This document shows positions 28,040-38,382 of a stretch of DNA of 64,000 nucleotides, one piece after another. Under the pieces are notes generated by a model that searched no databases, was not told where the DNA came from, and saw only the letters and a program-made list of their open reading frames with translations. Origin of the DNA: Clostridium tertium (GTDB lineage Bacteria > Bacillota > Clostridia > Clostridiales > Clostridiaceae); contig NZ_JAGGJY010000013.1 in assembly GCF_017873245.1 (NCBI RefSeq), positions 62,001-126,000 on the forward strand. Direction: 5' to 3'. The position numbers and the translations under genes were made by a program. How positions within the stretch are numbered: the first letter of the stretch is position 1; every line of letters starts with the position of its first letter.

Positions 28040-28492
28040 CTAGTTCTTATCTGCTCTTATAACCTTAAATATAGCACTGCCTATTCTTATAAGATCATTA
28101 GCTCTTATCTTTGAATATCCGTTGACTCTTTCATCATTTATAAAAACACCATTAGTACTATTTAAATCTTCTATTACTATCTCATTATTTTTAACTATAA
28201 TTTTCGCATGATTTCCTGAAGCATATTGATCATCTAATTTTATTGTATTTCCTTCTTTTCTGCCTATAGTTATAGTTCCTCTTAACAATAAAATAGATCC
28301 CTCTTCTAAGTTTGAGTTCTCACCTGTACTTAGCACTTCTATTCCATAATTCTTTTTAGCAGAAGATTGTTTTCTTCTTCCACTTCCCTTTACATCCTTG
28401 TACATTATTTTTAGTGCATAATATATTATAAAATAAAGTATTATCATAAATGCCACACCGAAAACTAATGTCATTAGCTTTGAAAAACCCAT
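28040..28492 (-). CDS. FHA domain-containing membrane protein
   Basis: A 150-residue protein with one N-terminal membrane helix at about 7-29 and a basic linker. A forkhead-associated domain spans about 68-145, with phosphothreonine-binding signs GRKEGNTIKLDD, SGNHAKI and DLNSTNGVFIN. Such proteins tether Ser/Thr-kinase-phosphorylated partners to the wall-synthesis machinery. It is the first gene of a unit with the SEDS gene 10 bases downstream. The kinase (PrkC type) is not in this window. ATG follows GAGGTGAAGAG. Confidence 0.9.
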   Translation of the reverse strand: MGFSKLMTLVFGVAFMIILYFIIYYALKIMYKDVKGSGRRKQSSAKKNYGIEVLSTGENSNLEEGSILLLRGTITIGRKEGNTIKLDDQYASGNHAKIIVKNNEIVIEDLNSTNGVFINDERVNGYSKIRANDLIRIGSAIFKVIRADKN

Positions 28493-28568
28493 CTCTTCAC
28501 CTCAAAATTAGTATTTTATTACCATTATATATTAAAACTTCTAGTTAAAAATAACAAGTATACTTAAC

Positions 28569-31394
28569 TTATCTTAACATGTTTTTAAGATATTTCCCAG
28601 TATATGAATTATTTACTTCACTTATTTGTTCTGGAGTTCCTGTTGCAACTATACTTCCACCTTTATCTCCGCCTTCTGGACCTAAATCTATTATATGATC
28701 TGCGCACTTTATTAAATCCAAATTATGTTCTATAACTACTACTGTATTTCCTGCTTCAACAAGCCTTTGAAGTATTTCAACAAGTTTACTTACATCATCT
28801 ATATGAAGTCCTGTTGTTGGTTCATCTAAAATATATAATGTTTTACCTGTACTTCTCTTTGAAAGTTCAAATGCTAACTTTATTCTTTGAGCTTCTCCTC
28901 CTGATAATTGAGTTGAAGGCTGCCCTAGTCTTATATATCCAAGTCCAACATCATTTAATGTTTCTAACTTATTCTTTATTCTTGGAAGATTTTCAAAGAA
29001 CTTTAAAGCTTCCTCAACAGTCATATTAAGTACATCATCTATTGATTTTCCCTTATACTTAACCTCTAAAGTTTCTCTATTATATCTTTTACCCTTACAT
29101 ACTTCACAAGGAACATATACATCAGATAAAAATTGCATTTCTATTCTTATTATTCCATCTCCTGCACACGCTTCACATCTACCACCTTTTACATTAAAGC
29201 TAAATCTTCCTGGTTTATATCCTCTCATTTTAGCTTCTGGAGTAGTAGAAAATAGTTCTCTTATTATATCGAAAACACCTGTATAAGTAGCAGGATTTGA
29301 TCTTGGAGTTCTTCCTATTGGGCTTTGATCTATATCTATTATTTTATCAATATTTTCATATCCAATTATTTCTCTATGATTTCCTACAGGAGTTTTACTT
29401 CTATTAACTAACCTATTTAATCCCTTATATAATATTTCATTAACTAATGTACTTTTTCCAGAACCTGATACTCCAGTTACCATAGTTAATGTTCCTAAAG
29501 GAATTTTTACATTTACATTTTTTAAATTATTTTCTTTAGCCCCCTTAATAGTTATGAAATTTCCATTTCCTACTCTTCTCTCTCTTGGAATTTCAATTTT
29601 CTTTTCCCCTATTAAGTATTGACCTGTTAGTGAATTTTTACACTTTTTTATATCTTCAACAGTACCCGCTGCAATTATTTCTCCTCCATGTTCTCCTGCC
29701 CTTGGTCCTATGTCTACTACAAAATCTGCTTCTCTTATAGTATCTTCATCATGTTCAACTACTATTACAGTATTACCTATATCTCTTAAGTTCTTCAGTG
29801 TACTTATCAATCTATCATTATCTCTTTGATGTAGTCCTATACTTGGTTCATCTAAAATATACAGTACTCCCATAAGAGCCGAACCTATTTGTGTTGCAAG
29901 TCTTATTCTTTGAGCTTCTCCACCAGATAATGTGCCAGAATTTCTTGCTAAGTCTAAATAATCTAACCCTACATCAATTAAAAATTTAAGTCTGTTTTTA
30001 ATTTCTTTAATTATTTGATCACTTATTATTTGATCTTTTTCAGATAAAATCAAAGAATTAATATATTCAAACTCTTCTTTTATCGATAATGTTGTGAATT
30101 CATAAATATTTTTATCACCAACTCTAACTGCTAGTGCTTCATTTTTTAACCTTGCCCCTTTGCACTTAGGGCATTTATTATTACTCATATATTGTTCAAT
30201 TTCAGTCTTTATAATATCAGAGTTAGTATCTCTATATCTCCTTTTTAAAGAATTTATTTCACCATCATATGCATATGAATATTGTGACTTAACACCATCC
30301 TTAGTATAAATGACTTTCATTTTCTTCCCATTAGTTCCGTATAGTAATAAATCCAATTCTTTTCTACTAAGTTCCTTTACCGGTCTACTTAAGTCTAAAT
30401 CATACTCTTCACTTAATGCTTTTAATATTGCATAAGTCCAAGAATCTTCTTTCAATCTACCTTCTCCCCATGTAGCAATAGCACCTTCTAATATACTTAA
30501 GTCCTTATTAGGAATTATTAAATCTTCATCTAATTCTATTAAAGTTCCTAATCCATCACAGTAATCACATTTTCCAAAAGGTGAGTTGAATGAAAACAAT
30601 CTAGGTGCTAATTCATCTATACTCATTCCGCATTCTGGACATGCAAAATTTTCGCTAAATAATATATCCTCTCCATCTATTACATTTATAATTACTAAAC
30701 CATCTGCTAATTTTAATGCTGTCTCGATGGAATCTGTTAATCTTCCTTCTATACCATCTTTAATAATAACTCTATCAACAACTGCTTCTATATTATGTTT
30801 TTTATTCTTATCTAATGTAACTTCTTCTTCGGCTAATTCATATATAGACCCATCAATTCTTGCTCTAACAAATCCACTTCTCTTAATGTTATCTAGCACC
30901 TTTTCATGAAGTCCCTTTTTTCCTCTTATCATAGGAGCTAAAACTTGAACTTTAGTTTTATCCCCAATAGACATTACACTATCCACAATTTGATCAACAG
31001 ATTGCTGTTCTATTGGAATTTTACATTTTGGACAATATGGTTTTCCTATTCTTGAATATAATAATCTTAAATAATCATATATTTCAGTTATAGTTCCAAC
31101 CGTTGATCGTGGATTTTTGCTTGTAGTTTTTTGATCTATAGATATCGCAGGAGATAAACCTTCTATATACTCTACATCAGGCTTATCCATCTGTCCTAAA
31201 AACTGTCTTGCATATGATGATAATGATTCTACATATCTTCTTTGTCCCTCTGCATATAAAGTATCAAATGCTAAAGAAGACTTTCCTGATCCAGATAAAC
31301 CAGTAAATACAACTAATTTATCTCTTGGAATTTCCAATGATACATTTTTTAAATTATGTACTTTTGCACCTCTTATAATAATTTTATCTTTCAT
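28569..31394 (-). CDS. uvrA: Excinuclease ABC subunit A
   Basis: DNA-damage recognition ATPase of nucleotide excision repair, 941 residues, normal length. It has two ABC modules: Walker [11 protein letters not shown] near residue 32 and GVSGSGKST near 640, with signature motifs [12 protein letters not shown] near 488 and [12 protein letters not shown] near 826. Zinc-finger cysteine pairs lie near 253-283 (CPECG, CDYC) and near 736-763 (CEAC, CEVCKG). ATG follows AAGGGGCAAAT. A LexA-type box overlaps the promoter start region, which indicates SOS control. Confidence 0.97.
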   Translation of the reverse strand: MKDKIIIRGAKVHNLKNVSLEIPRDKLVVFTGLSGSGKSSLAFDTLYAEGQRRYVESLSSYARQFLGQMDKPDVEYIEGLSPAISIDQKTTSKNPRSTVGTITEIYDYLRLLYSRIGKPYCPKCKIPIEQQSVDQIVDSVMSIGDKTKVQVLAPMIRGKKGLHEKVLDNIKRSGFVRARIDGSIYELAEEEVTLDKNKKHNIEAVVDRVIIKDGIEGRLTDSIETALKLADGLVIINVIDGEDILFSENFACPECGMSIDELAPRLFSFNSPFGKCDYCDGLGTLIELDEDLIIPNKDLSILEGAIATWGEGRLKEDSWTYAILKALSEEYDLDLSRPVKELSRKELDLLLYGTNGKKMKVIYTKDGVKSQYSYAYDGEINSLKRRYRDTNSDIIKTEIEQYMSNNKCPKCKGARLKNEALAVRVGDKNIYEFTTLSIKEEFEYINSLILSEKDQIISDQIIKEIKNRLKFLIDVGLDYLDLARNSGTLSGGEAQRIRLATQIGSALMGVLYILDEPSIGLHQRDNDRLISTLKNLRDIGNTVIVVEHDEDTIREADFVVDIGPRAGEHGGEIIAAGTVEDIKKCKNSLTGQYLIGEKKIEIPRERRVGNGNFITIKGAKENNLKNVNVKIPLGTLTMVTGVSGSGKSTLVNEILYKGLNRLVNRSKTPVGNHREIIGYENIDKIIDIDQSPIGRTPRSNPATYTGVFDIIRELFSTTPEAKMRGYKPGRFSFNVKGGRCEACAGDGIIRIEMQFLSDVYVPCEVCKGKRYNRETLEVKYKGKSIDDVLNMTVEEALKFFENLPRIKNKLETLNDVGLGYIRLGQPSTQLSGGEAQRIKLAFELSKRSTGKTLYILDEPTTGLHIDDVSKLVEILQRLVEAGNTVVVIEHNLDLIKCADHIIDLGPEGGDKGGSIVATGTPEQISEVNNSYTGKYLKNMLR

Positions 31395-31455
31395 ACTAAT
31401 TTGCCCCTTCTTATTTTATAACATTAGTGTTTCATTTCTTTTCTAAAATTAATCT

Positions 31456-31469
31456 CGAACAAATGTTCT
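31456..31469. promoter_or_regulatory. LexA (SOS) box upstream of uvrA
   Basis: CGAACAAATGTTCT matches the Gram-positive LexA/DinR pattern CGAAC-RNRY-GTTC with every defined base in place. It lies at about +1 to +14 relative to the predicted uvrA transcription start. Confidence 0.85.
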
Positions 31470-31476
31470 TTATTAT

Positions 31477-31505
31477 ATTCTAAATTTTATTATAATTATT
31501 GTCAA
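31477..31505 (-). promoter_or_regulatory. Sigma-A promoter of uvrA
   Basis: TTGACA (31500-31505), 17-base spacer, TAGAAT (31477-31482) on the minus strand, immediately upstream of the LexA box. Confidence 0.7.
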
Positions 31506-31670
31506 TTATATAATAAATATTTATAAATACTTTGACTAACTTTACTTATTACTGTAAATACCCTACTTTTATATCCTTACCAATTTAATTTTAAGTTTCT
31601 CTTAGCAAAACATCGTTAACTTTTTCATTCTTTCATTAAAATTTAATATTAAAATTTAAAATATAAAATC

Positions 31671-31692
31671 AAAAAGGGCTTAATGCCCTTTT
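31671..31692 (-). terminator. Terminator of uvrB-radical SAM unit
   Basis: AAAAGGGC and GCCCTTTT pair across a TTAAT-type loop, then a T run on the minus strand. It closes the operon just before the uvrA control region. Confidence 0.85.
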
Positions 31693-32592
31693 CTAAACTC
31701 CTTCAAAATTAAATAATGGGATAAAACTTTCCTTATCGGTTCCTTCTTCTTGTATAAATCCATTTTCCACCCCAATACTCAATGCATAATCTATCATTGT
31801 ATCATAGTGCTTTTGATTTAATGGTTTATTTAATTCTGGATAAGTTTTTACATTTTCAAGTGGTGTATACTGATTCATAATACTAATATAAACTTTATTT
31901 CCATATATATTATGAATGTGCTCTATTATCTTTTTGGAATCGAATAATAATCCTGGTAACATAAGATGTCTTATTATTACTCCTTTTTGTATTATTCCTT
32001 TTTCATCAAACTCAACTTCACCAACTTGACTTACCATTTCATTAATCGCATCCTTAGCATAATTAAAGTAATCCTTAGCCTTAGAGTATTTACTTGAATA
32101 TTTTGTATCAAAGTATTTCATATCTGGTAAGTATACATCTATATATCCTTTTAACAACTTTATAGTTTCTACTTTTTCATATCCACTACTATTATAAATT
32201 ATAGGGAGTTTTAGTCCGTTTTTTCTAGATATAACAATAGCTTCGATTATTTGAGGAACATAATGAGTTGGAGTAACTAAATTTATATTCAAGGCTCCTT
32301 TATTTTGCAACTCTATAAATATTTCTGCTAACCGTTCTACAGTTATTTCTTTTCCCCATTCACATTGGCTTATATTGTAATTTTGACAAAATACACACTT
32401 TAATGTGCAATGAGAGAAAAATACTGTTCCAGAACCAATATCTCCAGATATACATGGTTCTTCCCAATAATGAAGGGCAGCTCTTGCTACCCTTATTCTA
32501 TCTCCAGCTCCACAAAACCCTCTTTTGCCGTTTATCCTATTTACACCGCAATTTCTAGGACATAACTTACAGTTTTCTAATAAATTCATCAC
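31693..32592 (-). CDS. Radical SAM protein, PflX-like (pyruvate formate-lyase-activating-enzyme homologue)
   Basis: A 299-residue radical SAM enzyme. The [4Fe-4S] cluster motif CTLKCVFC (C-X3-C-X2-C, near residue 63) is intact. An N-terminal cysteine cluster (CKLCPRNCGVNR, residues 8-19, plus CG near 27) resembles PflX/COG1313. The true substrate of PflX proteins is not firmly known. It follows uvrB by 12 bases and should be cotranscribed, so a link with DNA repair is positional only. ATG lies after a GGTGAT ribosome site. Confidence 0.85.
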   Translation of the reverse strand: MMNLLENCKLCPRNCGVNRINGKRGFCGAGDRIRVARAALHYWEEPCISGDIGSGTVFFSHCTLKCVFCQNYNISQCEWGKEITVERLAEIFIELQNKGALNINLVTPTHYVPQIIEAIVISRKNGLKLPIIYNSSGYEKVETIKLLKGYIDVYLPDMKYFDTKYSSKYSKAKDYFNYAKDAINEMVSQVGEVEFDEKGIIQKGVIIRHLMLPGLLFDSKKIIEHIHNIYGNKVYISIMNQYTPLENVKTYPELNKPLNQKHYDTMIDYALSIGVENGFIQEEGTDKESFIPLFNFEGV

Positions 32593-32604
32593 ATTATCAC
32601 CTAA

Positions 32605-34575
32605 TTACTTACTTTTCAAATCATTAATTATGTCACGTAATTCTGCAGCTCTTTCAAATTGTAAGTTTTTAGCTGCTTCCATCATCTCTTCAGTATATTT
32701 CTTGATTAATTTCTTCTTATCCTTTTCCGAAACTTTCTTAGCACCTTCAACCTTATATTCAACTTTTTCTTCTGCTACTTTTGTAGCTTCAATAACTTCC
32801 CTTACTTCTTTAATTATAGTTTGAGGAGTAATTCCATGCTCCTCATTATACTTAATTTGAATTTCTCTTCTTCGTTCAGTTTCCTTTATAGCTTTATTCA
32901 TTGACTTAGTAATATTATCCGCATACATTATTACTTTACTTTCAGAGTTTCTTGCTGCTCTTCCTATAGTTTGAATTAATGAAGTCTCTGAACGTAAGAA
33001 GCCTTCTTTATCAGCATCTAATATTGCTACTAATGCAACTTCTGGGATATCTAATCCCTCTCTTAAAAGGTTAATTCCAACTAATACATCAAATTCTCCA
33101 AGTCTCAAATCTCTTATAATTTTCATTCTTTCTATTGTTTCTATATCTGAATGCATATATGTAGTTTTAATACCTAGGTCTTTCAAGTATTTAGTTAAAT
33201 CTTCTGCCATTCTTTTAGTTAGCGTTGTTATAAGAGTCCTAAAGCCTTTCTCTGTAGTTTTCTTAATTTCTGCATATAAATCATCTATTTGACCTTGCAC
33301 TGGTCTTATTTCTATAACCGGATCAATCAATCCTGTTGGTCTTATAACTTGTTCAGCTATATTTGTTGAATGATCTATTTCATATTGACTTGGAGTCGCA
33401 CTTACAAAAACTACTTGATTCATTTTTCCTTCAAATTCTGGAAACTTTAATGGTCTATTATCATATGCACACGGTAATCTAAATCCATATTCCACCAACG
33501 TATCTTTCCTTGATCTATCACCTGCATACATTGCTCTACATTGTGGTAAAGTAACATGACTTTCATCTATAAACATTAAATAGTCATCTGGAAAATAATC
33601 AAGTAATGTTTGAGGTGGAGTTCCTGGATCTCTACCATCTAATATTCTAGAATAGTTTTCTATTCCACTACAATATCCCATTTCTCTAATCATCTCTATA
33701 TCATAATTAGTTCTTTGTCTCAATCTTTGAGCCTCTAATAACTTCTCCTGACTATTAAGTTCTCTTAATCTATCTTCTAATTCATCTTCAATACTTTTTA
33801 TAGCTTTTTCTAAAACTTCTGGAGAAGTAGCAAAGTGAGATGCTGGAGAAATAGATACATGATTTCTTTCTCCTAGTATATTTCCAGTTAAAACATCAAA
33901 CTCTCTAATTCTTTCAATTTCATCTCCAAAGAACTCCACTCTAATTCCTTTATTTGATGAAGAGGCAGGAATTATATCTAAAGAATCTCCCCTAACTCTA
34001 AAGCTTCCCCTTGCAAAATCTATGTCATTTCTTTCATATTGTATCTCTATAAGCTTTCTAATTATCTCATCTCTCTCTTTTTCCATTCCTGTCCTTAAAG
34101 AAATAGTTAACTTTTTGTATTCTTCCGGATTACCTAAACCGTATATACAAGATACAGATGCAACTATTATTACATCTCTTCTTTCCAATAAAGCCGATGT
34201 AGCAGAATGCCTAAGTTTATCAATTTCATCATTTATAGATGCATCTTTTTCTATAAATGTATCCGTTTGTGGTACATACGCTTCAGGCTGATAGTAATCG
34301 TAGTATGAAACAAAGTATTCTACAATATTATTAGGAAAAAACTCTTTAAACTCAGAACATAATTGAGCTGCTAATGTTTTATTGTGAGCTAAAATAATTG
34401 TTGGTTTTTGAACTCTCTCTATTATATTAGCCATCGTATATGTTTTACCAGATCCAGTTACTCCTAATAAAGTTTGACCTTTATCTCCTCTTTCTATTGA
34501 ATTTACTAAGCTCTCAATAGCTTGTGGCTGATCTCCAGTTGGCTTAAATTTTGATTCAATCTTAAATTGTGGCAT
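32605..34575 (-). CDS. uvrB: Excinuclease ABC subunit B
   Basis: Helicase-like damage-verification subunit of nucleotide excision repair, 656 residues. Walker A is GVTGSGKT near residue 39. The beta-hairpin region [23 protein letters not shown] is near 92, the DEAD-like box DESH near 338, and motif [11 protein letters not shown] near 540. A C-terminal UVR domain for UvrC contact lies at about 620-655. ATG follows GGGGGTGAAAA. No complete LexA box was seen in its upstream region, in contrast to uvrA. Confidence 0.97.
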   Translation of the reverse strand: MPQFKIESKFKPTGDQPQAIESLVNSIERGDKGQTLLGVTGSGKTYTMANIIERVQKPTIILAHNKTLAAQLCSEFKEFFPNNIVEYFVSYYDYYQPEAYVPQTDTFIEKDASINDEIDKLRHSATSALLERRDVIIVASVSCIYGLGNPEEYKKLTISLRTGMEKERDEIIRKLIEIQYERNDIDFARGSFRVRGDSLDIIPASSSNKGIRVEFFGDEIERIREFDVLTGNILGERNHVSISPASHFATSPEVLEKAIKSIEDELEDRLRELNSQEKLLEAQRLRQRTNYDIEMIREMGYCSGIENYSRILDGRDPGTPPQTLLDYFPDDYLMFIDESHVTLPQCRAMYAGDRSRKDTLVEYGFRLPCAYDNRPLKFPEFEGKMNQVVFVSATPSQYEIDHSTNIAEQVIRPTGLIDPVIEIRPVQGQIDDLYAEIKKTTEKGFRTLITTLTKRMAEDLTKYLKDLGIKTTYMHSDIETIERMKIIRDLRLGEFDVLVGINLLREGLDIPEVALVAILDADKEGFLRSETSLIQTIGRAARNSESKVIMYADNITKSMNKAIKETERRREIQIKYNEEHGITPQTIIKEVREVIEATKVAEEKVEYKVEGAKKVSEKDKKKLIKKYTEEMMEAAKNLQFERAAELRDIINDLKSK

Positions 34576-34685
34576 TTTTTCACCCCCATAAATTTTATTT
34601 ATTATGTTTATATTTTATCCTTTATACTTGCCTTATACAATTAATAATAATCTTTTTATTAAATAAAGTATTAACAATAAAAATA

Positions 34686-34736
34686 GATGTTCCTAAACTC
34701 TTTATTTATCACTAAAACTTAGAATTTCAACATCTT
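34686..34736. repeat. Inverted repeat upstream of uvrB
   Basis: TAGATGTT and AACATCTT flank a 35-base interior that can partly pair (CTAAACT with the facing TTTAG segments). It lies between uvrB and the PDZ protein gene and has no clear T run. It may be a regulatory hairpin or chance. Confidence 0.25.
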
Positions 34737-34800
34737 AAATAATTACATTTTTAAATTTTAAATTCTATATTCCATTAATTTAAAAATAATTATAGAAATA

Positions 34801-34823
34801 AAAAGAAAGCTTATCGCTTTCTC
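34801..34823 (-). terminator. Terminator of the ftsE-ftsX-ctp-PDZ region
   Basis: AGAAAGC and GCTTTCT pair with a 5-base loop and are followed on the minus strand by TTTTATTT. The stem overlaps the end of the PDZ gene. Confidence 0.7.
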
Positions 34824-36079
34824 TTCATTTGCTCTAATACTTTTTTAAAGTCATCATTATCTACACTTAATGCATCATCCACTTTAACCATTTTGGGTAC
34901 AAGAAGTAATCCTAACCTTTTATTCTTTGGTATTATAGTTAAATCGAGCATTTCCCCGGAAATCCTTCTAATTTTAACCGAAATTTCTTCAATACTATCC
35001 CTAACTATTTTAAATATTTCTACTTCTGAAACAGTTTTTACATTGTTAACTTCTATTATTTTATCTCCTCGTCTTATCCCCGCTTCATATGCAGGTGATG
35101 TTGGTGAAACTTCTAATACAGAAACTCCATCATTATCAGTTACATAAATATATTTTCCAGCTTCCTCAATTTTATTTTGAATTCTAATCATTATTTCATG
35201 TCCTAATGGTGCAAAAGCTATAACAACAATTTGTCCAACTACACCAAACTGTGAAACTTGTGCTATCAATGTTAGTAAAACTCCATAAATTAATATTCCA
35301 ACTCCTGAATAAATAGGCTTTTTAATCTTATCTTTAGTAAATGATACAGAGTTATACCCTATAACTCCATATAATGGTATTGCACCTATTATAGCAGTAC
35401 TTAATATCAATAATGTTTCTGCTCTATTTATTATTGGCCACCAATTAGGGGTATCAACAACTGATGTCGTAACGCTTGAAATACTTCCTGAAAAAGCTAT
35501 AAATATAGCTACTGGTAAAGCCCAATATCTATTATATGCAAATCCACCTACTATTTTATCGTTCCTATTAGAAAATACGGGTATAGCTCCTCTACCACCA
35601 TCAAAAATCACTAGAACTCCTTCAACTACATGCATAATTCCAACGAACGTCATAAGTGATAATATGTTTACATTAATATATGATTCAGTATTAGTTATAT
35701 TAGATAAAATACCTGACAAAATACTTATCATTCCCAAAACTGCCCCAGAATAAGAAAAACATATAAATCTCTTTTTTATAAATAGTAATAAAATTGATAT
35801 CATAAACATTATTTCTATTCCAGAATTCTCATTAAATATGATTCCTAAACTACTCATCATTAAACTTACTATAACCCCACCTATTATTCCTAAAGAAATC
35901 TGTGATAAAGTAAGTTCTAAAGGGGAGTTAATACTCTCCCCAATAGTCATCTTCTGCATTATTGTTATTCTTTTATTCTTTAAGTAGAACATTATTCCTA
36001 AAACTACTAGCATCAATATGTGCATTGGCTCAATTATGGCATATGCTACTGTTCTCAATGTATATAGTATTAACTCCAT
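34811..36079 (-). CDS. PDZ-domain polytopic membrane protein, MinJ-like candidate
   Basis: A 422-residue protein with about eight hydrophobic segments in residues 1-310 and one cytoplasmic-facing PDZ domain near 308-385 (VSPTSPAYEAGIRRGDKIIEVN). In Bacillus subtilis, minJ (yvjD) sits immediately beside ctpB, ftsX and ftsE, with uvrB and uvrA close by. The same order is present here. MinJ bridges DivIVA and MinD to place the division septum. Architecture and synteny fit MinJ, but sequence alone does not prove it. ATG follows TAGGAGGCTCACAG, 11 bases after ctp. Confidence 0.8.
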   Translation of the reverse strand: MELILYTLRTVAYAIIEPMHILMLVVLGIMFYLKNKRITIMQKMTIGESINSPLELTLSQISLGIIGGVIVSLMMSSLGIIFNENSGIEIMFMISILLLFIKKRFICFSYSGAVLGMISILSGILSNITNTESYINVNILSLMTFVGIMHVVEGVLVIFDGGRGAIPVFSNRNDKIVGGFAYNRYWALPVAIFIAFSGSISSVTTSVVDTPNWWPIINRAETLLILSTAIIGAIPLYGVIGYNSVSFTKDKIKKPIYSGVGILIYGVLLTLIAQVSQFGVVGQIVVIAFAPLGHEIMIRIQNKIEEAGKYIYVTDNDGVSVLEVSPTSPAYEAGIRRGDKIIEVNNVKTVSEVEIFKIVRDSIEEISVKIRRISGEMLDLTIIPKNKRLGLLLVPKMVKVDDALSVDNDDFKKVLEQMKRKR

Positions 36080-36090
36080 CTGTGAGCCTC

Positions 36091-37353
36091 CTATTTTAAC
36101 TTATCTTTCATCGCCTCTACTGCTTTATTAAATTGTGGATCTATACTTCTATCATATTCTTTTGATAAAATTTCTTCAGGAATCGTCACTTCAACATCAG
36201 GCTTTATTCCAATTTTGTGTATATTTTCTCCATTAGGCGTATAATACTTTGAAGTTGTTACTTTTAATCCACCATTTCCATCTTTAAATTCTATTAATTG
36301 TTGAACTACACCCTTACCAAAACTTGTTGTTCCAATTATAGTTCCCGCACCATAATCTCTTAGTGCTCCAGTAACTACTTCTGATGCTGATGCACTTCCT
36401 CCATCTATTAATATTACTAAAGGCATCCCTTCTGCTTCTCCACCTATAGATTTTGATTCTTGTTTATTGCCATATTTATCTACAGTATAAGTTACTACCT
36501 CTCCTTTTGGTATAAATTGTGAAGCTACATTAACTGCTTCGCCTAAGAAACCACCTGGATTTCCTCTTAAATCCAGAATCATTCCCTTCATACCTTTATT
36601 TTTTAATTCAACTATCTTTTCTTTAAAGTTCTTTGCTACATCTTCATCAAAAGAAGATATTTGTATATATCCTATATTTCCATCTATTATTTCGCCTCTA
36701 ACTGAAACTACCTTAATCACGTCTCTAACTATTGTTATATCAATTTCTTTTGAGTTTGCTCTAGCAATAGTTAATGTTACTGGTTTTCCTTGCTCACCTT
36801 TTATCATAGATACTGTTTTTTCTACATTTGGCTCTGTTATATCTGTACCATCAACCTTTAATATAACGTCTCCGCTTTTTAACCCTGCTTCTTCTGCTGG
36901 TGAACCCTCTATAGGCGCTACAACTGTTACTTTATCATCTTTAATTCCAAGCTGAGCCCCTATTCCTACAAAATGCCCTTCACTTTGCTCTACAAATGAC
37001 TTGTATTCACTCGCATTCATAAATACAGTATATGGATCTTTTAGTGACTGCGTCATTCCTTTAATTGCAGATTCTAAAAGGATATTATCATCTATTTCTC
37101 CATCATATTTTGCAAGCAATGCATCCCTTACTTGAAATAACAAATCGTATTTCTTCACATCTTTGATATCATTTAAATCTTTTGCAACATCCTCGCTTAC
37201 ATTCTTTAAACTTAATCCATTAAATGCAAATATATTTCCCATGTAGAAAAACATTATATTTGAAAATAAAAACACTATAACTATCCCCACTATAATTAAT
37301 GGTTTTTTAAACTTATTATTTCTTCTTCTACTTTTACTATTGTTATCCTCCAT
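36091..37353 (-). CDS. S41-family C-terminal processing peptidase (CtpA/CtpB)
   Basis: Secreted or membrane-tethered serine protease, 420 residues. One N-terminal membrane helix is at about 19-40, a PDZ domain at 118-200 (GSPAEEAGLKSGDVILKVDG), and the S41 protease core at 205-400. The Ser-Lys dyad is visible in DGGSASASEVV near 314 and TTSFGKGVVQQ near 340. In Bacillus, CtpB cleaves SpoIVFA during sporulation signalling. The start has GAAAGGAAGTATTAAGAT upstream. It is flanked by ftsX and the MinJ-like gene. Confidence 0.93.
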   Translation of the reverse strand: MEDNNSKSRRRNNKFKKPLIIVGIVIVFLFSNIMFFYMGNIFAFNGLSLKNVSEDVAKDLNDIKDVKKYDLLFQVRDALLAKYDGEIDDNILLESAIKGMTQSLKDPYTVFMNASEYKSFVEQSEGHFVGIGAQLGIKDDKVTVVAPIEGSPAEEAGLKSGDVILKVDGTDITEPNVEKTVSMIKGEQGKPVTLTIARANSKEIDITIVRDVIKVVSVRGEIIDGNIGYIQISSFDEDVAKNFKEKIVELKNKGMKGMILDLRGNPGGFLGEAVNVASQFIPKGEVVTYTVDKYGNKQESKSIGGEAEGMPLVILIDGGSASASEVVTGALRDYGAGTIIGTTSFGKGVVQQLIEFKDGNGGLKVTTSKYYTPNGENIHKIGIKPDVEVTIPEEILSKEYDRSIDPQFNKAVEAMKDKLK

Positions 37354-37424
37354 ATCTTAATACTTCCTTTCATAAAACTCTCCTAGATTATATATACATT
37401 ATCTATACTACTAGATTTCTTTAA

Positions 37425-37463
37425 ATATGTTTTAAGTGGAGATAAACTCCACTTAAAACATAT
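37425..37463. repeat. 17-bp perfect hairpin between ftsX and ctp
   Basis: ATATGTTTTAAGTGGAG (37425-37441) and CTCCACTTAAAACATAT (37447-37463) are exactly complementary, with a 5-base ATAAA loop. On the minus strand it lies about 30 bases past ftsX and 70 bases before ctp. The usual T run is absent, so it may be a weak terminator, a processing site or an operator. Confidence 0.75.
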
Positions 37464-37491
37464 CAATTATTCTCTCTTTTTATTTAATATT

Positions 37492-38382
37492 TTATACATC
37501 TAAGAATTTTCTTAGTGCAACTATACTTCCTATAGCTCCAACTATTATTCCACCCAAAAGGAATATCCAAGTTAATGTTCCAAGTACAAATCCTGGAACA
37601 ACTAATGTAACTAGGAACATATTTGATACTATGTAGCCATAAGCCCATTTATATAATCCAAATAGTAATAAGCTTGCAAGTAATGAACCTACTGTACCGA
37701 TTATCATCCCTTCAATTATAAATGGCCATCTTATAAACCAGTCAGTAGCTCCTACAAACTTCATTATTCCAACTTCTTTTCTTCTTGTATATACTGTTAT
37801 TTTTGTTGTATTAGTTATTAAGAATATAGATACCCCTGTAAATACAGCAAATAATATTAAGCCAGCTATTCTAACGCCACCGACAAACTTACTTATAGTA
37901 TTTATCATATCTTGCTGATTTGATATATTTTCTACACCGCTCATATCTTTAACAGCATTACTAATAGCATTTGCATATTCCGGATCTTCTAATTTTACTA
38001 TAAATGAACTTGGAAGCGGATTGTTTTGTAAATCATATCCTTGTAATAATCCTGGATTATCCTTTAAACTTTCTTTGAAGTTTACAAAGGCTTCTTCCCT
38101 TGATTCGTATATTACTTCTTTAGCTCCTTCTTGTTCATTTAATTTCATCTCTATTTCTCTTTGATCTAATAACTTTATATCATCTTTTAAGAAAACTTTA
38201 ATTTCTACTTTTGACGCAACATCTTCTATTGCCTTATTAAAGTTTAACCCTAATAAAGTAAATGTACCAAATATAAAGAATGTTATTAGTACAGTAATCA
38301 TTGCTGCCATACTTAATGTTCTGTTTCTTTTAAGACTTTTTAAGGCGTCTATAAAAAAGTACTTTAATGTATTAATCTTCAT
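37492..38382 (-). CDS. ftsX: Cell division ABC transporter permease FtsX
   Basis: A 296-residue integral membrane protein. It has a first helix near 25-47, an extracellular loop at 50-165, and three further helices near 172-195, 222-245 and 262-290, the classical four-helix FtsX. With FtsE it transmits signals to extracellular peptidoglycan hydrolases (CwlO/PcsB type); a PcsB-like NlpC/P60 protein is encoded at 59546-60766. It overlaps ftsE by 11 bases, so they are translationally coupled. Confidence 0.95.
   Translation of the reverse strand: MKINTLKYFFIDALKSLKRNRTLSMAAMITVLITFFIFGTFTLLGLNFNKAIEDVASKVEIKVFLKDDIKLLDQREIEMKLNEQEGAKEVIYESREEAFVNFKESLKDNPGLLQGYDLQNNPLPSSFIVKLEDPEYANAISNAVKDMSGVENISNQQDMINTISKFVGGVRIAGLILFAVFTGVSIFLITNTTKITVYTRRKEVGIMKFVGATDWFIRWPFIIEGMIIGTVGSLLASLLLFGLYKWAYGYIVSNMFLVTLVVPGFVLGTLTWIFLLGGIIVGAIGSIVALRKFLDV

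Noticed and set aside
30586..30909. Plus-strand frame of 107 codons inside uvrA
   Set aside because: Antisense shadow of uvrA without start signals.
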